IMG/VR virus record: IMGVR_UViG_3300031565_004057
Location: 1-20,248 of that record
DNA from: a virus
Reading direction: 5' to 3' (one strand)
DNA: 20,248 bases
Positions 15,686 to 20,248 of the stretch are shown here, piece after piece. A model generated the notes under the pieces. The model made no database searches, was not told the DNA's origin, and worked only from the letters and a program-made list of their open reading frames with translations. The position numbers were made by a program, and so were the translations under genes. How positions within the stretch are numbered: position 1 is the stretch's first letter; every line of letters starts with the position of its first letter.

Positions 15686-16258
15686 TTATTTTTTAAACAT
15701 CGAAGCTATCTGCCCAACAACACCACCTATCGCAATGGGCTGATCTGTAGCAGCCTGATAACGAGCCGATTTCTCGTTGCTTCTCATTGCAAAATATGCC
15801 CTTAGTAATGCCGTTGGAGTCGCTAATATTGCCAGCATAAGTGGCCAAAGGTCTGCCATTTCTTTAATAGTAGCAGCATCTTTTGTAAATATAGCAATAA
15901 AAAGAGCTGTTATAGATACGATAACAGAAAAAGATACTATCTTGGCCATCATCAATGCAATCTGTGGCCGTGTCGTATTGCCTGTTTTATCAGCCTCCAT
16001 CGCGGCTTGAAAACGAGTGGTAAATCCTCTAATTTCCTCTATCTCAACATCAAATTCTTTAGATAATACCTGTGCTTTTTGTTCAGGTGGTAACGTATTC
16101 ACGGCAGATGTTACTTCTGTTCCGGTGGCTGTATTCACATCGAGTTTTTTATCATCCGGTAAAAACCCATTAACCAGGTCGATAATTATTCCGGCTCCAG
16201 GTACGATGTTTTTTAATAGGGTTCCGCCCACCGTAGTTAGTATCTTATCTAATTTCAT
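15686..16258 (-). CDS. Holin, three-segment type
   Basis: From the ATG at 16258 the protein has 190 residues; an upstream ATG at 16276 lies inside the endolysin gene and has no ribosome site, while GAGGAGG sits 9 bases before 16258. Three hydrophobic segments are present: residues about 12-33 (VGGTLLKNIVPGAGIIIDLVNG), 102-124 (LMMAKIVSFSVIVSITALFIAIF) and 137-158 (LWPLMLAILATPTALLRAYFAM). This matches the GTA/phage three-segment holin family. Between the first and second is a soluble charged segment. Holins form membrane lesions that release the endolysin at lysis; this gene begins one base after the endolysin stop (TAA then CATG), so the pair is coupled. Good confidence. Confidence 0.8.
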   Translation of the reverse strand: MKLDKILTTVGGTLLKNIVPGAGIIIDLVNGFLPDDKKLDVNTATGTEVTSAVNTLPPEQKAQVLSKEFDVEIEEIRGFTTRFQAAMEADKTGNTTRPQIALMMAKIVSFSVIVSITALFIAIFTKDAATIKEMADLWPLMLAILATPTALLRAYFAMRSNEKSARYQAATDQPIAIGGVVGQIASMFKK

Positions 16259-16259
16259 G

Positions 16260-16670
16260 TTAATAAACCTCCTCATAATGTACTAAATCCTGAAAATCCT
16301 GATCAGTTATGGGTTCTCCATCCATATCCCAATTACCACCCCAACGAATTTTTATTCCTTTATTTTTAGCACAAGTTAATATTATGCCTGCCAGAATGCA
16401 ACAATGTAGTTTGTTCCATGAAGTAGCGTTATTTATAAATGGGACTGCATCCACTGCGTCACTTGGTATTTTATTATGTTTTCCATCAGGATACTTTACT
16501 TTTGATTTTCCCAGATCGTAGTATCTGTTTTGCTTAGCCTTATTTCTATGTCCCTCCGCAATAGAAAAATCTATGATTCCAGTTGCCAAAGCATCATTCA
16601 TTACTTCCTGTAATCTAAAATTTACTGTATCAAGATTAGTTCTTGATGTTTTTCCAAAACTATATCTCAT
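16260..16670 (-). CDS. Endolysin, M15 metallopeptidase (VanY / L-Ala-D-Glu peptidase type)
   Basis: This 136-residue enzyme is predicted to cut peptide stems of peptidoglycan at lysis. The M15 zinc site is visible: H65 in KHNKIPSDAVDAVP, D74 in the same motif, and H131 in DLVHYEEV, with D128 as the catalytic residue of the D-x-x-H pair. The conserved IRWGGNWDMDGEP block lies at 108-120 just before the last motif. The N-terminus (IAEGHRNKAKQNRYY) matches the substrate-binding arginine segment of the family. It has no signal peptide, so release depends on the holin. The start overlaps the previous gene by 4 bases (ATGA). Family and motifs are clear; whether it cuts D-Ala-D-Ala or L-Ala-D-Glu is inferred only. 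Confidence 0.9.
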   Translation of the reverse strand: MRYSFGKTSRTNLDTVNFRLQEVMNDALATGIIDFSIAEGHRNKAKQNRYYDLGKSKVKYPDGKHNKIPSDAVDAVPFINNATSWNKLHCCILAGIILTCAKNKGIKIRWGGNWDMDGEPITDQDFQDLVHYEEVY

Positions 16671-16861
16671 TTCTGCTTCTCCAAATCCTTATAAAGGTCG
16701 GCACAAGATATAGCTAACTTGGATAATCCTGTGAGGCTATCTTTTATAGACACTCTACCTAAAACATAATTAGTTTCCAGTGATTGTGCCTCCGTAGTTA
16801 AATCCTTAAATCTATTAAAAAACTTAACCGGTACTTTTATAGATTCACCGGAGATTAACAT
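16667..16861 (-). CDS. Small helical protein in the lysis block, unknown function
   Basis: This protein has 64 residues, from an ATG at 16861 that overlaps the previous stop by one base, and ends overlapping the endolysin start. The sequence is polar and helical-looking (VPVKFFNRFKDLTTEAQSLETN, LSKLAISCADLYKDLEKQ) with no membrane span and no signal peptide. Sandwiched tightly between a one-span membrane protein and the endolysin, it is probably part of lysis or its timing. I do not recognise a family. Confidence 0.6.
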   Translation of the reverse strand: MLISGESIKVPVKFFNRFKDLTTEAQSLETNYVLGRVSIKDSLTGLSKLAISCADLYKDLEKQK

Positions 16862-17100
16862 TATATTATCGCCCTTGCCGAATTGCCTTCGTGTAGATGT
16901 CCTTTAAGGTCTTTTTCAAGTAAATCCATTCTAATATTACAGTCAGGCCAAGTGGGACGTTGTGTAAACTCCTTTGTCATAAAAATATCTTGTTTCGCAA
17001 CTTTAGTCCCTATCTCGTCCATTCTCTTAAACATAAGTCCGAGCAAAACAATTATTATAGTGCATAAAAACGTAATTAAATATCCAAGCACACCTTCCAT
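16861..17100 (-). CDS. Small one-span membrane protein in the lysis block
   Basis: This 79-residue protein has one membrane segment near the N-terminus (residues about 4-24, VLGYLITFLCTIIIVLLGLM), then a positively charged turn (FKRMDE) and a soluble part with W51, C54 and paired histidines at about 68-70 in GHLHEG. The layout (short N-terminal segment, cytoplasm-facing or periplasm-facing helical tail) fits an accessory holin, antiholin or inner-membrane spanin-like protein. No lipobox or coiled coil is obvious. AAGGA is 9 bases upstream of the ATG at 17100. It is the first gene of the lysis block, overlapping the next gene by one base. Confidence 0.6.
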   Translation of the reverse strand: MEGVLGYLITFLCTIIIVLLGLMFKRMDEIGTKVAKQDIFMTKEFTQRPTWPDCNIRMDLLEKDLKGHLHEGNSARAII

Positions 17101-17121
17101 TAGGCAATTCCTTGTTTGTGT

Positions 17122-18072
17122 TTACCAGCTTCCGTATAATTCATTTATTCTATATTTAATATTCCAGCCATAAACTACTATCTCGTTTGAAACATCTGGA
17201 TTTGTTGCATCAAGCCTTCTTAAATTTATAGCAAAATTATCACCTTTTTTAATCTCATTGCCCTCGCCATCAATATCATAATCAACTGTAAGCGATAACA
17301 TGTAGCAAGAATATTGAGCGTTTCTACTTATCAAGACAGCCTGTTCTACCAATACATTATTTGATGTTGCTGGAACTATTGTATCACATGTATGATTTTC
17401 CCATGCCGCTTGAAACTTAAAATTATCTCCGACATCTTCTGCTCCAGACAACCACACATAAATATCAAAAACAAAATCACTTTCTCCATCCCATCTATAA
17501 GGAACTCTTGCTTTAAAAAATAACTCCTCGTCATCATCATTAAATACTGGCATTGAATAGCCAAAGAAAACTCCTTGGTTTACTTGGGTAGGTTTGCCCT
17601 TAGCTATTTGATGGACTGTATCAACAGGAGGTCTCAATGTTAAATATCTCCTGGCATCTCCATGTAATGTAACTATACCACCAGAATCTATGTTTAAATA
17701 ATCAATGGCATTGCCAAATCTTCCAGTACTTGCATTAACACCAATTGCAAGCCCTTGTAATATATTAATGCTGGCGTTGGCACGGATTATATTAGAAGCG
17801 TTAATAACAATACTGGCATTCGCATTTATAATATTTGATTGAAGAGTATCAATACTGGCATTAGACCTAACTACATCAGCTTGTAATGTATCTATGCTTG
17901 CATTGGCACGAATTATATCGAGAGAACTTGAATATCTGGCATCGTTATACCCTCTGTCACCAACACCATCCGCATTTGTTGGGTCAGTAGCAGCCTTAAG
18001 AATAGTAAAAGAGCCTTCTCTTGGCTGTCTTTGCCCTATTCTTATATTATTTATCTCTCGTTCCCAAGTCAT
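17122..18072 (-). CDS. Fibre-like virion protein with 14-residue coiled-coil repeats
   Basis: This 316-residue protein has three parts: a polar N-terminal arm (1-53, with DPTNADGVGDRGYNDARYSS), four and a half copies of a 14-residue repeat at 54-116 (see the separate repeat entry), and a beta-rich C-terminal domain (about 120-316) with ALFFKARVPYRWDGESD-like strands and a closing IVVYGWNIKYRINELYGSW. Two-heptad repeats with asparagine in the core are typical of trimeric phage fibres, and the C-terminal domain resembles a jelly-roll head. It is therefore probably a trimeric decoration or receptor-binding fibre of the virion, though its position before the lysis genes does not say whether on head or tail. 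AAAGG lies about 9 bases upstream of the ATG. Confidence 0.65.
   Translation of the reverse strand: MTWEREINNIRIGQRQPREGSFTILKAATDPTNADGVGDRGYNDARYSSSLDIIRANASIDTLQADVVRSNASIDTLQSNIINANASIVINASNIIRANASINILQGLAIGVNASTGRFGNAIDYLNIDSGGIVTLHGDARRYLTLRPPVDTVHQIAKGKPTQVNQGVFFGYSMPVFNDDDEELFFKARVPYRWDGESDFVFDIYVWLSGAEDVGDNFKFQAAWENHTCDTIVPATSNNVLVEQAVLISRNAQYSCYMLSLTVDYDIDGEGNEIKKGDNFAINLRRLDATNPDVSNEIVVYGWNIKYRINELYGSW
17725..17913 (-). repeat. 42-base (14-residue) coiled-coil repeat in the fibre-like gene
   Basis: Residues 54-116 align as IRANASIDTLQADV, VRSNASIDTLQSNI, INANASIVINASNI, IRANASINILQGLA and a partial IGVNAST. The unit is exactly two heptads, with hydrophobic I/V/L at positions 1, 7, 10 and 14 and N-A-S at 4-6. 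The copies differ in DNA, so the repeat is old rather than a recent expansion. Confidence 0.85.
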
Positions 18073-18085
18073 AGTAAGTTACCTT

Positions 18086-18454
18086 TTAATCTTTAGAAAG
18101 AATCAATCCCATGCTTAATACAACTGGGCTTGCATTGTTTTCTTTTGCCTTAAACTTTATCCATTCAGTATTAAGAATTGAAACGTCGAATCTATCTCGA
18201 CTTGCCGTTCCAACACTTGATTTAAAGGAAGTGCTAAGAGCCGTTGCGTTTGCAGGGGTATAGAATGTTTCATCAGGCGTATCTCCAACCTGATATGTAA
18301 CAATTACATCTCCACCACCTGAAGCATTTAGGTCTGCTGAAAATATAGTTGAAGGCCCGCATTTGCCAAGATAGATTGGAGTGGCCAGTACGATGCTCGC
18401 ATTCTTTGCAATCGCTCTGCTTGAAAATATTGATATTGATTCTGTAAGTCCCAT
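18086..18454 (-). CDS. Small beta-rich virion-like protein, unknown family
   Basis: This 122-residue protein from an ATG preceded by GGGAGG (7-base spacer) has no motif I recognise. Strands alternate with glycine/serine loops (ASIVLATPIYLGKCG, GDVIVTYQVGDTPDETF, RFDVSILNTEWIKFKAKENN), as in small head or tail decoration proteins. The triplet NAS occurs three times and NAT once. It precedes the fibre-like gene by 13 bases and follows a 117-residue gene of similar appearance by 12 bases. It is not an enzyme by any sign; a structural role is inferred from context. Confidence 0.6.
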   Translation of the reverse strand: MGLTESISIFSSRAIAKNASIVLATPIYLGKCGPSTIFSADLNASGGGDVIVTYQVGDTPDETFYTPANATALSTSFKSSVGTASRDRFDVSILNTEWIKFKAKENNASPVVLSMGLILSKD

Positions 18455-18466
18455 AAAAATTCCTCC

Positions 18467-18820
18467 CTATCCTGATAAATCATAAAACGGTTTACAGGTT
18501 AATGTATCACTTCTATTAGATAATTTAACACTGCTCAGACTGGCATTTTGAATTGTCATAATACCATTTGAATAAACATCAAAAGACGCTGCTCTTACGC
18601 CTGTTATTTCGACATTCAATTTATTGTCAGTTTCTATATATAATGTTCTTGCACATGATAATCCAGCAGGCATAATACTAATATCTGTACTGCCTGGAGC
18701 AATTGTTACTCGATGTCCACCATATTCAGTTACGGTTCTGGAAACCGATATGCGTTTGTCTAATTCCGTTTTGTCTCCGTCATATCGTTTTAAATATCCT
18801 GAAAAAGTTGTTTTTGCCAT
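18467..18820 (-). CDS. Small beta-rich virion-like protein, unknown family
   Basis: This is a 117-residue protein with ATG at 18820 (GGATGGTGGT upstream is a usable ribosome site). It begins MAKTTFSGYLKRYDGD, and the rest is short strands joined by turns (HRVTIAPGSTDISIMPAG, LYIETDNKLNVEITGV, SFDVYSNGIMTIQNASLSSVKLSN). The pattern suggests a compact beta sandwich, suitable for a capsid-bound or tail-bound accessory protein. The next gene lies 12 bases on. I recognise no family. Confidence 0.6.
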   Translation of the reverse strand: MAKTTFSGYLKRYDGDKTELDKRISVSRTVTEYGGHRVTIAPGSTDISIMPAGLSCARTLYIETDNKLNVEITGVRAASFDVYSNGIMTIQNASLSSVKLSNRSDTLTCKPFYDLSG

Positions 18821-18840
18821 TTATAACCACCATCCTTTTT

Positions 18841-19173
18841 TCACTTAATATTAGGAATATTATCATTAACAGTAAACTTTAAATAAAATTCTTCATAACT
18901 GGCTGTGATTCCGTTTGTAATAACTCGCATTGTAACTAAATAAGTTTCACCATCGTCTCCAGCCTGTATAAATGGTTTTAATATTTTAGTAGTATATGTA
19001 CATTTAGTTGTATCAATAACACTTGACGTTGCAACCTGTTTTGTTACAAAATCTTTGGCAGTAAAAGATACTGAATTAATGCTTTCTGAGCCAATCCATT
19101 TTGTCAAATCAATTGATACAAAAAACTTAGAATATATTGGTTTGCTGTCTGATAATACAAATAGTCTTTTCAT
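18841..19173 (-). CDS. Small Ig-like/beta-sandwich protein, unknown family
   Basis: This 110-residue protein overlaps the preceding gene by 4 bases (ATGA), so it is probably translated by re-initiation; its own ribosome site is weak (GAG). The repeated strands (YSKFFVSIDLTKWIG, SINSVSFTAKDFVTK, YTTKILKPFIQAGDDGETYLVTMRVITNG, EEFYLKFTV) with the 'AG.DG..Y.V...V.T' turn look like an Ig-like or fibronectin-like domain of the kind found on phage virions. The DNA is very A+T-rich, 11 G+C in 18841-18900. No signal peptide or membrane span. Role inferred from fold appearance only. Confidence 0.6.
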   Translation of the reverse strand: MKRLFVLSDSKPIYSKFFVSIDLTKWIGSESINSVSFTAKDFVTKQVATSSVIDTTKCTYTTKILKPFIQAGDDGETYLVTMRVITNGITASYEEFYLKFTVNDNIPNIK

Positions 19174-19526
19174 ATATATATCTCGTTATAATCTTTATGT
19201 GTTATCATTGAATTTCCGTTAGAAAATACCCAAAGTCTAAATTGATTAGTAACACAACAATTAAGATAATTCTTTAGTTTAAAACCATCAGCACCCTGCT
19301 TTATAAAACCCCTGCCAAATCTTCTGATAAACTGAACTCCTTTTTCAATATCTATAAAAACATCATGGCGTGGCAATAAAGATATAACAGGTATAAAAGA
19401 TACTCTTACAACATCGTTAGCATCAACAGTCTTCCAACTTTGCTCAATGCCATTGCCGTCATATTGCTGGACTGTTTTGCCAAATTTGTCTTCAAGTTCC
19501 CACATATAAAATGCTGATGGTTTCAA
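19170..19526 (-). CDS. Small unrecognised virion-like protein with TTG start
   Basis: This 118-residue protein starts at TTG 19526, chosen because AAAGGA lies 6 bases upstream; the next ATG (19505) has no site and would remove the first seven residues. It contains aromatic and hydrophobic strands (FYMWELEDKFGKTVQQYDG, RVSFIPVISLLPRHDVFIDI) and a basic turn (FIRRFGRGFIKQG), with a C-terminal strand pair (NQFRLWVFSNGNSMITHKDYNEI). The 'W.EL.D..G....Q.DGNG.EQ' opening reads like a conserved domain, but I cannot name it. First gene after the hairpin-bearing gap, overlapping the next gene by 4 bases. Confidence 0.6.
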   Translation of the reverse strand: MKPSAFYMWELEDKFGKTVQQYDGNGIEQSWKTVDANDVVRVSFIPVISLLPRHDVFIDIEKGVQFIRRFGRGFIKQGADGFKLKNYLNCCVTNQFRLWVFSNGNSMITHKDYNEIYI

Positions 19527-19546
19527 TTTTTATCCTTTCAAATACT

Positions 19547-19565
19547 GTTAATATAAGCTATTAAC
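19547..19565 (-). other. Short inverted repeat in the 136-base gap
   Basis: A 7-base-pair perfect stem (GTTAATA with TATTAAC) encloses a 5-base loop, about 20 bases upstream of the TTG start at 19526. It lies just before the ribosome site and might affect initiation there. It is A+T-rich and unstable on its own; no U-run follows, so not a terminator. Confidence 0.4.
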
Positions 19566-19590
19566 ATTGGTTTTATTCTTTCTTTGTTTT

Positions 19591-19625
19591 GTTAACCTCC
19601 TTTTTTAAATTTTCAGGAGGCTAAC
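19591..19625 (-). other. Inverted repeat enclosing a GGAGG in the 136-base gap
   Basis: The arms are 19591-19600 and 19616-19625. On the minus strand RNA they pair as GTTAGCCTCC with GGAGGTTAAC, ten pairs including one G-U, around a 15-base A-rich loop. The 3' arm holds a consensus GGAGG with no start codon at a workable distance (the first ATG is 27 bases on). There is no downstream T-run, so a simple terminator is unlikely. The rest of the gap 19527-19662 shows no gene. Confidence 0.5.
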
Positions 19626-19662
19626 GTTTGGATTTCCTAATTGCAATACAAAAATGTAATTG

Positions 19663-20163
19663 TCATGTTTCGTCATAACTGAAGGTCAAAGTTTCAGCCG
19701 AAGCTGCAAGAGAACCAGGCTCAGCACTCGGAGCAACCGACATTTGCAACCTAAGTAATAACCCTTTATATCCGGTTCCAAGAAATGCTGTACTTGCCAA
19801 TCCTGCATCCATATCAATTTTTGTTGCTGGCCCGCGTGTAAAAAGGTCAGTACCAGCAATATCAGCACTTGCGTTTACTGCAAACAATGTGGCTGAAGTA
19901 TCATACTGAACACCGATACTTGCTCTGAATCCATCACCATCTGAATATGCCTGTAGGTTCTGTAAGTCTACCGATGGTGCTGTTGCCACATATATACGCA
20001 ACTGTTTTGTAAAACTATAATTTGTTCCACTGGTAGGAACTTGTAAACGGTCATCAGTATCAACCAATGTAGAGTTTACGCTTTTAAATCTTACTATTCC
20101 AGATGTTTTATCAACACCGGCTCTCGATGCTGTAAGTTCATGTATTTTTACTCCTGCGGGCAT
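19663..20163 (-). CDS. Unrecognised beta-rich protein, first gene after the candidate promoter
   Basis: This 166-residue protein starts at ATG 20163, with GGAGGG about 12 bases upstream. It begins PAGVKIHELTASRAGVDKTSGIVRFKS and is rich in alanine, serine, threonine and aspartate, with strands throughout (TKQLRIYVATAPSV, GFRASIGVQYDTSATLFAVNAS, GLLLRLQMSVAPSAEPGS). There is no catalytic motif, signal peptide or membrane span. Composition and surroundings suggest a virion surface or head-associated protein. I do not recognise a family. Confidence 0.65.
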   Translation of the reverse strand: MPAGVKIHELTASRAGVDKTSGIVRFKSVNSTLVDTDDRLQVPTSGTNYSFTKQLRIYVATAPSVDLQNLQAYSDGDGFRASIGVQYDTSATLFAVNASADIAGTDLFTRGPATKIDMDAGLASTAFLGTGYKGLLLRLQMSVAPSAEPGSLAASAETLTFSYDET

Positions 20164-20193
20164 AATATTTACTTACCCTCCTATTATTTTTTC

Positions 20194-20223
20194 ATTATAT
20201 CCTGAAAGATTGAGGTGCATCAA
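20194..20223 (-). promoter_or_regulatory. Candidate sigma70-type promoter for the late block
   Basis: On the minus strand TTGATG (20223-20218, four of six matches to TTGACA) is separated by 18 bases from a perfect TATAAT (20199-20194), about 30 bases upstream of the ATG at 20163. The -35-like element lies inside the 24 bp repeat unit. In such A+T-rich DNA a TATAAT can occur by chance, so the call is tentative; there is no extended -10. Confidence 0.4.
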
Positions 20224-20248
20224 CCCTGAAAGATTGAGGTGCATCAAC
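20195..20248 (-). CDS. Possible C-terminus of an upstream gene made of an octapeptide repeat (partial, uncertain)
   Basis: One minus-strand frame across the tandem repeat reads VDAPQSFR twice, then I and a TAA at 20197-20195, which would place a normal gene end 31 bases before the next ATG. A second frame is also open (LMHLNLSG twice, ending near 20175), so the coding frame is not fixed, and the repeat may instead be noncoding. Confidence 0.22.
   Translation of the reverse strand, partial: VDAPQSFRVDAPQSFRI
20201..20248. repeat. Perfect 24 bp tandem repeat, two units, at the window edge
   Basis: Two identical units (20201-20224 and 20225-20248) follow each other without a gap and run exactly to the last base. 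The unit begins CCTGAAAGATTG and ends GGTGCATCAAC. The base before the first unit does not continue the period. The array may extend beyond the window, or the window may end at an assembly break caused by it. Confidence 0.95.

Noticed and set aside
19591-19625. The hairpin as a rho-independent terminator
   Set aside because: No T-run follows the stem on either strand, the loop is long, and more late genes of the same operon follow.
20201-20248. The tandem repeat as the start of a CRISPR array
   Set aside because: The units are directly adjacent with no spacers and no cas genes are nearby.

Overview
The window is the late structural part of a tailed-phage genome, either a free virus or a prophage. 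Every gene I accept lies on the minus strand, so transcription runs from high to low coordinates. The gene set is that of a long, flexible, non-contractile tail (siphovirus): tail tube, tail-assembly chaperone with a frameshift, a 1267-residue tape measure, then a lambda-like tip series (M-like, L with four clustered cysteines, NlpC/P60 K-like, large J/TipJ). No sheath or contractile baseplate gene is visible. The K/L/J type of tip points to a Gram-negative-type host. The DNA is A+T-rich and strong GGAGG ribosome sites precede many genes. The host cannot be named from the sequence.

Reading in transcription order: (1) 20248-19663, a perfect 2 x 24 bp tandem repeat at the window edge, a good candidate promoter overlapping it, and a 166-residue unrecognised protein. 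(2) 19662-17122, two hairpins in a 136-base gap, then five genes, four small and beta-rich-looking and one 316-residue protein with a 14-residue repeat. They look like virion decoration or fibre proteins but belong to no family I can name. (3) 17100-15686, a lysis block: a small one-span membrane protein, a 64-residue protein, an M15 peptidase endolysin and a multi-span holin. (4) 15670-13553, head-tail joining and neck genes: connector, probable head-closure protein, gp10/gpG-like neck protein and tail terminator. (5) 13544-13053, a very A+T-rich gene with a cysteine-rich N-terminus between terminator and tail tube. (6) 13021-11252, tail tube and the G/GT chaperone, with a -1 frame extension that I could translate. 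(7) 11234-10402, an odd insertion: a broken second copy of the tape-measure 5' end followed by two small A+T-rich orphan genes. (8) 10392-78, tape measure and tail tip. (9) 65-1, the start of a further gene.

Terminase, portal and capsid genes are absent and presumably lie upstream, beyond the right edge. Genes are packed with TAATG or ATGA overlaps or gaps of a few bases, so most are probably translationally coupled on one long late transcript. The most notable features are the duplicated, frameshifted tape-measure start with its A+T-rich two-gene cassette, the chaperone frameshift, and the tandem repeat carrying a -35-like element at the right edge.
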